Positions 37,650-46,036 of a stretch of 51,705 nucleotides of DNA are shown one piece after another. The notes under the pieces were generated by a model. It searched no databases and had not been told where the DNA came from. It worked only from the letters and a program-made list of their open reading frames with translations. Location: positions 1 to 51,705 of the forward strand of contig JANQFP010000024.1 in assembly GCA_028277795.1 (NCBI GenBank), read 5' to 3'. Position numbers and translations under genes: made by a program. Source of the stretch: Rhodospirillales bacterium (GTDB taxonomy: Bacteria > Pseudomonadota > Alphaproteobacteria > Rhodospirillales > JANQFP01). How positions within the stretch are numbered: position 1 is the stretch's first letter; each line of letters starts with the position of its first letter.

Positions 37650-39287
37650 TCATCCCCCCGACCCCCGCTCCCGCTCGCGCAGCGCCTTGCGGCGGATCTT
37701 GCCGGTGGCCGTCATCGGCAGGGCGTCGACGAAGGCCACGTGGCGCGGCACCTCGTGGGGCGACAGGCGCGAGCGCACGAAGTTGCGGATGTCGTCCTCC
37801 AGGTCGGGCGACGCCTGCTCGCCGTCGCGCAGCACGACGAAGACCTTGATGGCCTCGGTGCGCAGCGGGTCGGGGACGCCGATGGCGGCGACCAGGGACA
37901 CCGCCGGGTGGCGCCCCAGGCAGTCCTCGATCTCGCCCGGCCCGATGCGGTAGCCGGCCGACGTGATGACGTCGTCGTCGCGGCTCATGAACCACAGGTA
38001 GCCGTCGGCGTCCTTGCGCCCGATGTCGCCGGTCATCAGCCAGTCGCCGACGAACTTGTCCCGCGTCGCCTGCGCGTTGCCCCAGTAGCCGAGCATCATC
38101 ACCGGGTCGGGCCGGCGCACCGCGATGTGGCCCTCGGTCTCCGCCGGCAGCACGGTGCCGGTGTCGTCCACCACCTCGACCACGTGGCCGGGGACGGCGC
38201 GGCCCATGGAGCCCGGCCTGGCCTCCATGATGGCGGCGCAGGTGGCGGCCACCAGGTTGCACTCGGTCTGGCCGTAGAACTCGTTGAAGGTGATGCCCAG
38301 CGCCTCACGCCCCCAGTCCAGCAGCTCCGCCCCCATGGGCTCGCCGGCGCAGGTCACGGTGCGAAGCCCGAAGCCGAACCGCTCCCGGGGCCGGGCCACC
38401 TGCCGCATGAGCCTGAGCGCGGTCGGCGGCATGAAGGTGTTGCGCACCCCGTGGCGGGCCATCAGGCCGAGCGCGTCCTCGGGGTCGTACTTGCGCGCCC
38501 GGTGGGCGAGCACCGGCACCCCGTGGTGCCACGACGCCATGAGCACGTTCATCAGGCCGCCGATCCACGCCCAGTCGGCGGGCGTCCACATGAGGTCGCC
38601 GGGCTGGGGGAAGAACTCGTGGGGGAACTCGACCCCCGGCAGGTGGCCGAGCAGGGACCGGTGGGCGTGCAGCGCCCCCTTCGGGTTCCCGGTGGTGCCC
38701 GAGGTGTAGATGATCAGGCTCGGGTCCTCGGCGGGGGTGTCCACCGGGGTGAACGCGTCGGCGCCTGAGTCGATACCGCGCCAGAAGTCCACCAGCCCCG
38801 GCCCTTCGGCCCCCAGCCCGGTGACCAGCAGCAATTCGAGGGCCGGCAGGCGGTCGCGGATGGCCTCGATCTTGGGCAGGTTGGCGGCATCGGTGACCAG
38901 GGCCCGCGCCCCGCTGTCGGCCAGCCTGAATTCGAGGGCGTCCTCGCCGAACAGGGTGAACAGCGGGATGGAGACCAGCCCCGCCTTCCACGCGGCGACA
39001 TGCGTGATCGCCGCCTCCACCGACTGGGACAGCAGCACGCCGACCCGGTCGCCGCGGGCGAGGCCGCGGGCGGTCAGCAGGTTGGCCAGCCGGTTGGACA
39101 GCCCGCGGACGGCGCCGAAGCTGTACTGGGTGATGTCGCCGTCCTCGTCCTCGACGATCAGCGCCGTGCGCGACGGGTCGGCATCGGCGTGCTTGTCGCA
39201 CACGTCGACGCCCATGTTGAACCGCGCCGGCACCTCCCAGCGCAGGGCCCGGCACACGTCGTCGTACGTCTCGGCCCGGGTGAGCAC
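37650..39287 (-). CDS. AMP-dependent acyl-CoA synthetase (ANL family)
   Basis: 545-residue enzyme activating a carboxylic acid to its acyl-CoA through an acyl-adenylate. Motifs are LIIYTSGTTGNPKGALHAHR (P-loop, near residue 190), FNEFYGQTEC, TGDIGRKDADGYLWF, and the hinge and C-terminal catalytic Lys in MTATGKIRRKALR. Sequence style resembles medium-chain (MACS) or acetyl-CoA-like synthetases; chain length cannot be fixed. GTG start with GGGAGG upstream. It stands alone, 160 bases downstream of the rquA terminator. Confidence 0.9.
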   Translation of the reverse strand: MLTRAETYDDVCRALRWEVPARFNMGVDVCDKHADADPSRTALIVEDEDGDITQYSFGAVRGLSNRLANLLTARGLARGDRVGVLLSQSVEAAITHVAAWKAGLVSIPLFTLFGEDALEFRLADSGARALVTDAANLPKIEAIRDRLPALELLLVTGLGAEGPGLVDFWRGIDSGADAFTPVDTPAEDPSLIIYTSGTTGNPKGALHAHRSLLGHLPGVEFPHEFFPQPGDLMWTPADWAWIGGLMNVLMASWHHGVPVLAHRARKYDPEDALGLMARHGVRNTFMPPTALRLMRQVARPRERFGFGLRTVTCAGEPMGAELLDWGREALGITFNEFYGQTECNLVAATCAAIMEARPGSMGRAVPGHVVEVVDDTGTVLPAETEGHIAVRRPDPVMMLGYWGNAQATRDKFVGDWLMTGDIGRKDADGYLWFMSRDDDVITSAGYRIGPGEIEDCLGRHPAVSLVAAIGVPDPLRTEAIKVFVVLRDGEQASPDLEDDIRNFVRSRLSPHEVPRHVAFVDALPMTATGKIRRKALRERERGSGG

Positions 39288-39421
39288 GGCGCGCCTCCCA
39301 TCGCCTCCCCGCGGTCGTTGCTGCCAGGATAGCGCCCGTGCCGCCGGGCGGTCAGCCCGTATTTCTCCCCTCCACCATGGTCTGCGTCGCGTCCCGGCGA
39401 CCGCCCCGCCAGGAGCGGGCC

Positions 39422-39443
39422 GAAAAGCGTAGCGTGGGCTACG
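39422..39443 (-). terminator. Intrinsic terminator of rquA
   Basis: On the leftward strand, CGTAGC CCAC GCTACG forms a 6-bp stem followed directly by CTTTT, about 30 bases past the rquA stop. Short but correctly shaped. Confidence 0.6.
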
Positions 39444-39473
39444 GTTGAGGCCCGCGACGCCGCGGGCGGCCGG

Positions 39474-40196
39474 TCAGGCGGTCGGGTGGCGTTGGGCGAC
39501 CACTTTCTGATACAGGCCGCCGAAGTAGGTTTCCTTGCGCCAGGTGAAGGCGTCGGTGTCTTCGGCCAGCTTGCGGATTTCGGTATCCACCAGGCCGAAC
39601 GCGAAGGGCTCGAGTCGCCGCCACACGAAACTCATCAGGCCCCTCAGGGGATGCCAGAACTTGGGCTTGTGGTAATCCACGAAGACCACCCGGCCGCCCG
39701 GCCGGACCGAGTCGAGAAGCCCCCTGATGACCGAACGCTTGTGGCTGTCCGGCACCTCGTGCAGCAGGAAAAAGCAGCATACGCCGTCGTAAGGCCCGCC
39801 GCCGGGCGCCGCGGCGTCGGCGAGGCGCACGCGCGCCCACGGACGGTAGCGCAGCTTGCGACGACAGTTCTCCACCTGCAGGGGCGCAACGTCGACCACG
39901 TCCAGGCTCCCCTCGCTGCCGACCGTTCGGGCCAGGGACTCGGAGAAGGAGCCGTAGACACAGGCCGCCTGCAGCACCTTCTGTCCGGGCACGAATTCCT
40001 CGCAGGCGGTCCGCATCAGGCGCCGGAAGTTGCCCCACAGGATCGAGGAGACCACCAGCGGGTTGTCGAGTAATAGCAGGCTGGCCGGCCGCAGGTAGGC
40101 CCAGGTGTAGGTATCCACCAGATAGTCCGGCAGGGCCGGCTTGGTGGTTTCGGCCTCGGCAACCGGTGCCAAGGTCGTCTCGCTAGTCGTCGTCAT
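39474..40196 (-). CDS. rquA: Rhodoquinone biosynthesis protein RquA
   Basis: 240-residue member of the methyltransferase-like RquA family, which exchanges a methoxy group of ubiquinone for an amino group to make rhodoquinone, the low-potential quinone used with fumarate reductase. Family-typical segments are YLVDTYTWAYLRPASLLLL, ILWGNFRRLM and VLQAACVYGSFSESLA. The last is an unusual SAM-loop variant lacking the normal GxGxG. CCFFLLHEVPDSHKR and KFWHPLRGLMSFVWRRLEPFA are also present. AGGGGAG precedes the ATG. Monocistronic with its own terminator. Identification is from memory of family motifs but the match is distinctive. Confidence 0.82.
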   Translation of the reverse strand: MTTTSETTLAPVAEAETTKPALPDYLVDTYTWAYLRPASLLLLDNPLVVSSILWGNFRRLMRTACEEFVPGQKVLQAACVYGSFSESLARTVGSEGSLDVVDVAPLQVENCRRKLRYRPWARVRLADAAAPGGGPYDGVCCFFLLHEVPDSHKRSVIRGLLDSVRPGGRVVFVDYHKPKFWHPLRGLMSFVWRRLEPFAFGLVDTEIRKLAEDTDAFTWRKETYFGGLYQKVVAQRHPTA

Positions 40197-40307
40197 GGGT
40201 GGCTCCCCTCTGCTCCCCTTGGTCTTCGTAGTTGCGAGCCATTCGCATACACTAGTCTGGCCCGCCACGCCAACCGTGAATTGAAAAATCCGGCGGCCGC
40301 AGCCTCG

Positions 40308-40679
40308 TCAGCGCTCCGCCACCAACTCCACGTCGGCCGCCGACGCATACTCCACGTGCTGGCCATCCCCCTCCAAATCGATGATCACCACGTTGCCGGT
40401 TATGACATTCCCGTCATCTGGGTTCGTGTTGAAAAAATTCCAAACGAAACATGCCGCCGCGATTTCCGCGGCACCCGCACCGAGGTCCTCGCCGCGCGTC
40501 GTGAACGCTTCGAGCACCCGACGCCCCTTGTCCAGCTCGCCCTCGTCGTACTGTAAATCCGGGTTGACATGCCGCGAGAAGTCCCGAAACAGGTCGTCTG
40601 GAATGACAAAGTCGGCCACGGTCCCCCCGCAGAAATAGGACACTTGTCGGTGCACTCCGCGATGTCCTTTAGGTGGCAT
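40308..40679 (-). CDS. Hypothetical acidic protein
   Basis: Up to 123 residues, acidic, with natural-looking composition: ADFVIPDDLFRDFSRHVNPD, DEGELDKGRRVLEAF, FVWNFFNTNPDDGN and VEYASAADVELVAER. No domain recognised. The ATG at 40679 has no good ribosome-binding site; an internal GTG (at VADFVIPDD), preceded by GGGGGGA, may be the true start. It lies upstream of rquA on the same strand. The 204 bases to its right (40680-40883) contain no gene I trust. Confidence 0.45.
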   Translation of the reverse strand: MPPKGHRGVHRQVSYFCGGTVADFVIPDDLFRDFSRHVNPDLQYDEGELDKGRRVLEAFTTRGEDLGAGAAEIAAACFVWNFFNTNPDDGNVITGNVVIIDLEGDGQHVEYASAADVELVAER

Positions 40680-40859
40680 CGGCGGCAACGAATTTAACCG
40701 CTTGCTTTCAACGCCGAAAGCATTCAAATACCTGTCCACAAGTCTTATATCGTTTGGTGGTGCCGATCGCACAGGGGGCGGGTCACGCCTGTATCGGCTG
40801 GTTGACAACCGATGCGGACGGTCGGTGCCGTAGCCCGAGACTGACGAGCGAGTGTCGAA

Positions 40860-41054
40860 ATGAGGGAACTCTCGGCCGGCAGAATGGAATTCTATACCGC
40901 CACCGTCGACGAGCTGGTCAAGGCCCACGGCCGTCAGGCGCCGGCCGCCGCCGCTGAAAAGGCCGAGCGCTATCGCGCCCAGGGGGACGACGAGAACTAC
41001 CGCACGTGGCGGCGCATCGCCCTGGTGGCCAGGGTGACCGTGGCGTTGGGCTGA
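40860..41054 (+). CDS. Small helical protein, hypothetical
   Basis: 64-residue protein, or 56 if it starts at the ATG at 40884. Core MEFYTATVDELVKAHGRQAP is followed by AAAEKAERYRAQGDDENYRTW and a hydrophobic amphipathic end. The spacing of HG, A-rich helix, GD and W resembles a class of short alphaproteobacterial proteins of unknown function. No neighbour in the same transcript. The gap to xerD (41055-41265) holds only the hairpin noted below. Confidence 0.5.
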   Translation: MRELSAGRMEFYTATVDELVKAHGRQAPAAAAEKAERYRAQGDDENYRTWRRIALVARVTVALG

Positions 41055-41225
41055 CCGCATCCGGGCCGCCCTGCCGGTCCCGTCGAGCCGTTTGGTGGAC
41101 TGCCAGTCCGCGCCCGTCGGCGCGGTGCAGGCTGTCCTTACACCGGCGCGCTATTGAACCGACTCGCGAAGCGCCGTCGCGGCGCGCTGGAAAGCCCGCG
41201 CGGCGCTGAGCGCCACCGCCTTCGC

Positions 41226-41252
41226 ATGAAATGGCCCGGAGGGTCATTTCAT
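41226..41252 (-). terminator. Strong hairpin downstream of xerD
   Basis: ATGAAATGGCCC (41226-41237) pairs with GGGTCATTTCAT (41241-41252) around a GGA loop, 12 pairs including one G-T. It lies 13 bases past the xerD stop. No clear T-run follows, so it may be a terminator or mRNA-stabilising end. Confidence 0.6.
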
Positions 41253-41265
41253 TGGCGGGGCGGTA

Positions 41266-42219
41266 TTACGACTTGGCTCTCGCCAGGGGATGGGCGTCTT
41301 GGACCAGCGCCTTGAGGCGTTCGTCCAGCACGTGGGTGTAGATCTGGGTGGTCGCGATGTCCGCGTGGCCCAGCAGCAGTTGAACCGACCGGAGGTCGGC
41401 GCCGTGGGCCAGCAGGTGACTGGCGAACGAGTGCCGCAGGACGTGCGGCGACACCCGCGCCGCATCCAGCCCTGCCTCGACGGCCAGGCCCTTCAGCATC
41501 TGCGCGAAGCGGGCCCGGGTCAGGTGGCCGTCCCGGCCCCGCGACGGGAACAGGCACCGCGTTGCCGCCGGCGCCGCCTTGCCCTTGGGGAGGAAGACCG
41601 TGCGCACGCCGGCATACGTGTCGAGGGCGGCCGTCGCGGGATCGGTCAGGGGCACCAGGCGTTCCTTGCCGCCCTTGCCGCGCACCGTAAGCAGCCGGCC
41701 GTCGCGGCTGACCGCCGACAAAGGCAACGCCACCAGCTCCGACACCCGGAGGCCGGTGGCATAAAGGATCTCCAGCAGGGCGACCAGGCGCGCGCCCTCC
41801 GGGCCCGGATGGTTTCGGGCCGCGGCCAGCAGCCGCTCCACCTCGTCCTCGCTCAGGTGGCGGGGCAGGGTCCGCCCCTGCCGGGGGCTGTCGATCACCG
41901 CCGACGGGTCGTCGTCGCGCACCCGCTCGGCATGCAGGAAGCGGAAGAACTGGCGCAGGGCCGACAGCCGGCGGGCCGACGTGCGCGGCGCCATGCCGGC
42001 GCCGGCGAGACGGGCCAGGTAGGCGCGGATCAAGGCGCTGTCCGCATCCTCGGGCCGGCGTCGGCGGGCCGCGGCGAAGGCGGCGAAATGGGCGAGGTCG
42101 CGCCGGTAGGACTCGATGGTGTTGACAGCGGCGCCCCGTTCCGCCGCCAGCATCTCCAGGAACGCCTCGGCGTGGCGGGACGGTGCTGTACCGGTTCCCG
42201 TGGCGCGGCGTCCGCTCAC
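41266..42219 (-). CDS. xerD: Tyrosine recombinase XerD
   Basis: Chromosome dimer resolution recombinase acting with XerC at dif with FtsK. The 317-residue product has the SAM-like core-binding domain (about 20-105) and all catalytic residues: Arg158 (ATGLRVSEL), Lys182 (GKGGKERLVPL), His259 and Arg262 (PHVLRHSF), His285 (LLLGHADI) and nucleophile Tyr294 (TQIYTHV). The GTG start overlaps the upstream gene's stop (GTGA). Length and context fit a housekeeping Xer rather than an island integrase. Confidence 0.9.
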   Translation of the reverse strand: MSGRRATGTGTAPSRHAEAFLEMLAAERGAAVNTIESYRRDLAHFAAFAAARRRRPEDADSALIRAYLARLAGAGMAPRTSARRLSALRQFFRFLHAERVRDDDPSAVIDSPRQGRTLPRHLSEDEVERLLAAARNHPGPEGARLVALLEILYATGLRVSELVALPLSAVSRDGRLLTVRGKGGKERLVPLTDPATAALDTYAGVRTVFLPKGKAAPAATRCLFPSRGRDGHLTRARFAQMLKGLAVEAGLDAARVSPHVLRHSFASHLLAHGADLRSVQLLLGHADIATTQIYTHVLDERLKALVQDAHPLARAKS

Positions 42220-44033
42220 AGGCCGGCCGCCAGCGCCGCTTCGAGGGCCAGGGCGCGGGCTTCGGCGTCCAGCCCGATCGCCCGCAGGCTGCCGATCACC
42301 CGGCCGAGCACGATGGGATCGGCCCCGCCCGGCCCGCTCTCGCCGAGCGTGAGCAGGGCGATCAAGACCGTCTCGCCGACGCGGCGGTCGGCGGCGGTCG
42401 CCGCCAGGCGCTGCCACAGGGCGGGATGGGGCATGACCACCGGCGACAGGGCGGCCCGGTCGAGCAACGCCCCCCACAAGTCCGCCGGCACCGGCTCGTC
42501 GAGCGCCTCCATCAGGCTGTAGAGCAGGGCGGCGCGGGCCGGTGCCTCCTCGTCGTCGCGCACGGTGTCCCACCACGCCGCCAGGTCGTCGGGCGACCAC
42601 TCGGACGCCTCCGGCGACCCGGCGATGCGGGCCAGCGGCAGGACCCGGGCCAGACCGACGGCGGCGGTCTCGTCGAACAGGGCGCTCGACCGCATCTGGG
42701 CGAACCACGGCCCGGCGGCGTCCGGCGCCCCGCCGGCGAGCAGGGCGCGCACCGCATCGGGGGCGAACCACAGCATGGGCGCGGACACGGGGATGCGCTC
42801 CAGGATGGGCATGAAGCCGCGTACCGTGGATGCGTATCGCCCTCCTTCGCGGCCCAAGGCCAGGGCTCGCGCCACCGCCTCGGCCTGGGCCGCCGGCACC
42901 GTCTGGATGAGGGCCGTGCGGTACAGCAGGGCGCGGCTCAAGGGGCCGCTTTCGGCCTCGGTCTTGCTCAGCGGATTGGCCAGGTCCTCGTCGCTGAAGG
43001 CGACGCTGGTGTAGAGCTGGCGCAGGGTCTCGATCGGCAGCGCGCCGGCGGCCTCGGCCCGCTCCGCCGCCTCCAGACGCAAGGCCACCGGCGCGTTGGG
43101 GCTGGCGGCGATGGTGCCGAGCACTCCGGGATGGGCCGACGACACCGCGTCCGCCGGCAACTGCGCCTTGGCCACGCGGGCCACGGCCAGATGCAGGGGC
43201 GACGGATCGGGCAGGCTTTCGATGGCGGAGGGGTCGGGTCCGGACAGGCTGTCCACCAGATCGAAGAACACCGCGTCCTCATCCCCCATCTCGCGCAGCA
43301 GCGACATGCCCAGCGCCGCCTTGTCGTGCTCGCCGGCCAGGGCCTGGCAGAAGATGAAGGCCTTCTGCCAGAATAGATCCTCGGCGCGGCCGATCTGGCC
43401 GGCGGCGAGGACACAGGCCCGGTTGACGTCATTGGCCAGCAGTCGGTTGTCGGCCTCGATCCGCACCAGGGCCGCCTCGTTGCCGCGCCCTGGCGTCGCT
43501 GCCAGCAGATCGGTGACCGCCGCCGAATTGCCCATGGCCGCCAGCAGCGCCAGCCGGGCCGCCACCAGGTCGCCGCTGCGCCCTTCACCCTGCGGCGGGT
43601 CGGCGGTGGACAGCAGCAAGCGGGTCATGAGGTCGCGCATGGCGCGGGACGGGGTCCCCGTGGGCAGCTTGGGCAGCAGCGTCTGAACCAGCTCGCGGGG
43701 GGTGCCGCGCCACATGTCGGCGCCGAAACCGCCGGCGCCCGCCTCGAGCACGCCGGTGGCGTCGGGGTCGACGGGCCGCAGATGCCCTCGGTCGATCTCC
43801 ACGGCGACGGGGCCGGGCGGCGGCGCTTCGGGCGCGATCGCCGCCGGCACGGTCTCGGGACGGGGGACCTCCGCCGGCGGCGGCTGCAGCCGCGCGGGCG
43901 GTTCCAGCGTCCGCGGCTTGAGCGCCCGTGGCTCCAGCGCCTGCGGTGCCTGGGCTGCAATCGGTGCCGGGTGCGCGGCTGCCACCAGCACGGCGGCGAC
44001 GGCGAAAGCGCGCCTAACGGGGGAAGCGGTCAT
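42216..44033 (-). CDS. Large secreted helical-repeat protein, hypothetical
   Basis: 605-residue protein with a signal peptide (about 1-27, ending APIAAQA) and a Pro/Ala-rich stretch of PRxLEP-type repeats and PPP runs (about 30-80). A long alpha-helical region with TPR/solenoid-like composition fills the rest. Homologues in Rhodospirillales at this position are often labelled antifreeze glycopeptide polyprotein, a misleading name taken from the Ala/Pro repeats. It is coupled to xerD (GTGA) and overlaps the small membrane protein gene upstream by 20 bases. A periplasmic scaffold role is a guess. Confidence 0.75.
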   Translation of the reverse strand: MTASPVRRAFAVAAVLVAAAHPAPIAAQAPQALEPRALKPRTLEPPARLQPPPAEVPRPETVPAAIAPEAPPPGPVAVEIDRGHLRPVDPDATGVLEAGAGGFGADMWRGTPRELVQTLLPKLPTGTPSRAMRDLMTRLLLSTADPPQGEGRSGDLVAARLALLAAMGNSAAVTDLLAATPGRGNEAALVRIEADNRLLANDVNRACVLAAGQIGRAEDLFWQKAFIFCQALAGEHDKAALGMSLLREMGDEDAVFFDLVDSLSGPDPSAIESLPDPSPLHLAVARVAKAQLPADAVSSAHPGVLGTIAASPNAPVALRLEAAERAEAAGALPIETLRQLYTSVAFSDEDLANPLSKTEAESGPLSRALLYRTALIQTVPAAQAEAVARALALGREGGRYASTVRGFMPILERIPVSAPMLWFAPDAVRALLAGGAPDAAGPWFAQMRSSALFDETAAVGLARVLPLARIAGSPEASEWSPDDLAAWWDTVRDDEEAPARAALLYSLMEALDEPVPADLWGALLDRAALSPVVMPHPALWQRLAATAADRRVGETVLIALLTLGESGPGGADPIVLGRVIGSLRAIGLDAEARALALEAALAAGL

Positions 44034-44154
44034 CGGGCACCACCTTCTCGACGCGGGCGACCGGCGGCGGGATGTCCCAGGCGACCAGGAACACCGCGGT
44101 TCCGACGATGACCAGGAGAACGACGGCGACGACCAGGCGGGAGAGGCTCTTCAT
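44014..44154 (-). CDS. Tiny single-pass membrane protein
   Basis: 46-residue protein with one membrane helix (SRLVVAVVLLVIVGTAVFLV, residues 4-23) followed by AWDIPPPVARVEKVVPDDRFPR. The region after the helix, with WDIPPP, looks constrained. Its 3' end overlaps the large secreted protein gene by 20 bases, so it is the first gene of the operon that runs to xerD. It is divergent from aroK. Likely a membrane partner of the secreted protein, by position only. Confidence 0.7.
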   Translation of the reverse strand: MKSLSRLVVAVVLLVIVGTAVFLVAWDIPPPVARVEKVVPDDRFPR

Positions 44155-44339
44155 CGGGTGGGTCGGTCGTCCTCGATGCGCGCCGCCAATCCGTGGCGAC
44201 AGGGGCGGGGTTTGTGCTAGTGGTGTCGATCCAACCTGAACCACTAGGTCTTGACGATGGCAATTTTGCGGCAGTGTATCGGCTCGCCACCCCCCTTTCA
44301 ACGCCGCCGCCGGGCCCGGCGCGGGGCGTCCGCGGCGTG

Positions 44340-44906
44340 ATGGCGGAGCGGTTGGTGCGGACCGACAAGTCCATCGTGCTGGTCGGCCTGATGGGATCGG
44401 GCAAGTCGGCCGTCGGCCGTCGCCTGGCGCGCCGGCTCGCCATGCCCTTCGTCGATGCCGACGAGGAGATCACCGCCGCCGCCGGCTGCTCCATCAACGA
44501 CATCTTCGAGCTCTACGGCGAGGCCGCCTTCCGCGACGGCGAGCGCAAGGTCATCGCCCGCCTGCTCGACGACGCGCCGCAGGTCCTGGCCACGGGCGGG
44601 GGCGCCTTCATGGACCCGGATACCCGGGCCCGGATCGCCGACACCGCCATCTCGGTGTGGCTGCGGGCCGGGCTCGACACCCTGGTCGCGCGCACCCGCA
44701 AGCGCGACCACCGGCCGCTGCTCAACGAAGGCGATCCGCGCGACGTGCTCGACCGGCTGATGCAGGAACGCTATCCGATCTACGCCCAGGCCGACCTGAC
44801 CGTCGATTCGCGCGAGGAATCGGCGGACGCCACGGCCGACGCGGTGGTCGAGGCCCTGACCGACCTGCTGGAGCCGGGGTCGGGCGGGGAGTCCGTCCCC
44901 CGGTGA
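44340..44906 (+). CDS. aroK: Shikimate kinase
   Basis: Phosphorylates shikimate in the chorismate pathway. The 188-residue product has Walker A GLMGSGKSAVGRR (about 16-28), shikimate-binding DADEEI, FRDGER and ATGGGAF, and the lid RPLLNEGD. The frame is open upstream to 44193, but the ATG at 44340 gives the normal length for the family. The stop overlaps the aroB GTG. Consecutive aroK-aroB is a conserved pair. Confidence 0.93.
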   Translation: MAERLVRTDKSIVLVGLMGSGKSAVGRRLARRLAMPFVDADEEITAAAGCSINDIFELYGEAAFRDGERKVIARLLDDAPQVLATGGGAFMDPDTRARIADTAISVWLRAGLDTLVARTRKRDHRPLLNEGDPRDVLDRLMQERYPIYAQADLTVDSREESADATADAVVEALTDLLEPGSGGESVPR

Positions 44907-46027
44907 GCCGGCCCGCCGACCGCCTGCGTGTCGACCTGGGCCCGCGCAGCTACGACATCGTGGTGGGCGAGGGCCTGCTCGCCGACGCGGGACGGCAAGT
45001 CCGCCCGCTGCTGCGGCTCCCCGACGCGGTCATGGTCACCGATGCCAACGTGGCGCCCCTTTGCGGCGACGCCGTCGAACGGTCCTTGGCCGAGGCCGGC
45101 GTCGCCTGCGACACCCTGGTGCTGCCCGCCGGAGAGCAGACCAAGGACCTGGCCACCCTCGGCGATCTCATCGACCGCCTGCTGACCCGCGGGGTCGAGC
45201 GCGGCACGACGCTCATCGCCCTCGGCGGCGGCGTCATCGGGGACATCACCGGCTTCGCCGCGGCGGTCACCCTGCGCGGCCTCGACTTCATCCAGATTCC
45301 CACCACCCTCCTGGCCCAGGTGGACAGCTCGGTGGGCGGCAAGACGGGCATCAACGCAGCGCGCGGCAAGAACCTGGTCGGCGCCTTCCATCAGCCGCGC
45401 CTGGTGATGGCCGACGTCGCCACCCTGGACACCCTGCCCCGGCGCGAGCTCCTCGCCGGTTATGCCGAGGTGGTCAAGTACGGCCTGATCGGCGACGCCG
45501 AGTTCTTCGCCTGGCTGGAAGCGGAAGGAGTCGGCGTGGTCGACGGCGACGCGGCGGCCCGACGCCACGCCGTGCTGACCAGTTGCGCCGCCAAGGCCGC
45601 CGTCGTCGCCGACGACGAACGCGAGGCCGGCCAACGGGCGCTGCTCAACCTGGGGCACACCTTCGGCCACGCCCTTGAGGCGCAGGTCGGCTACGGGGAC
45701 GCCCTGCTGCACGGCGAGGCCGTGGCCGTCGGCATGGTCCTGGCCTTCGTCCTGTCGGCCCGGCTCGGCCTGTGCCCGCCGGAAGACGCCGAGCGGGTGC
45801 GGCGCCACCTCGTCACCGTCGGGCTGCCGGTGGGGCTGACCGGGCTGGCCGGTCCCGATTGGTCGGCACAGGCACTCATGGATCACATGGGCGCCGACAA
45901 GAAGGTCCTAGGCGGCCGGCTGACGCTCATCCTGGCCCGCGGCATCGGCCAGGCCTTCATCACCCAAGACGTGGAGCCGCACCAGGTGCTCGCCCTGCTG
46001 GACGATGCACTCACCGACAACATCTGA
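44903..46027 (+). CDS. aroB: 3-dehydroquinate synthase
   Basis: Second step of the shikimate pathway, converting DAHP to 3-dehydroquinate with NAD and a divalent metal. The 374-residue product shows GEQTKDL, ALGGGVIGDITGFAA, TTLLAQVDSSVGGKTGIN, EVVKYGLIGD, NLGHTFGHALE and HGEAVAVGM, covering NAD binding and metal ligands (Glu in EVVKYG, His in GHTFGH and HGEAV). GTG start overlaps the aroK stop. Followed nine bases later by the CNNM transporter gene, a typical alphaproteobacterial order. Confidence 0.95.
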   Translation: MSRPADRLRVDLGPRSYDIVVGEGLLADAGRQVRPLLRLPDAVMVTDANVAPLCGDAVERSLAEAGVACDTLVLPAGEQTKDLATLGDLIDRLLTRGVERGTTLIALGGGVIGDITGFAAAVTLRGLDFIQIPTTLLAQVDSSVGGKTGINAARGKNLVGAFHQPRLVMADVATLDTLPRRELLAGYAEVVKYGLIGDAEFFAWLEAEGVGVVDGDAAARRHAVLTSCAAKAAVVADDEREAGQRALLNLGHTFGHALEAQVGYGDALLHGEAVAVGMVLAFVLSARLGLCPPEDAERVRRHLVTVGLPVGLTGLAGPDWSAQALMDHMGADKKVLGGRLTLILARGIGQAFITQDVEPHQVLALLDDALTDNI

Positions 46028-46036
46028 GGACACGCC

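Noticed and set aside
41266..42219. xerD as the integrase of a mobile island
   Set aside because: Length, motifs and operon context fit the housekeeping XerD; there is no adjacent tRNA or att repeat.
42216..44033. Antifreeze glycopeptide function for the 605-residue protein
   Set aside because: The label derives from Ala/Pro repeats; the protein is an exported helical solenoid with no antifreeze repeat (Ala-Ala-Thr).
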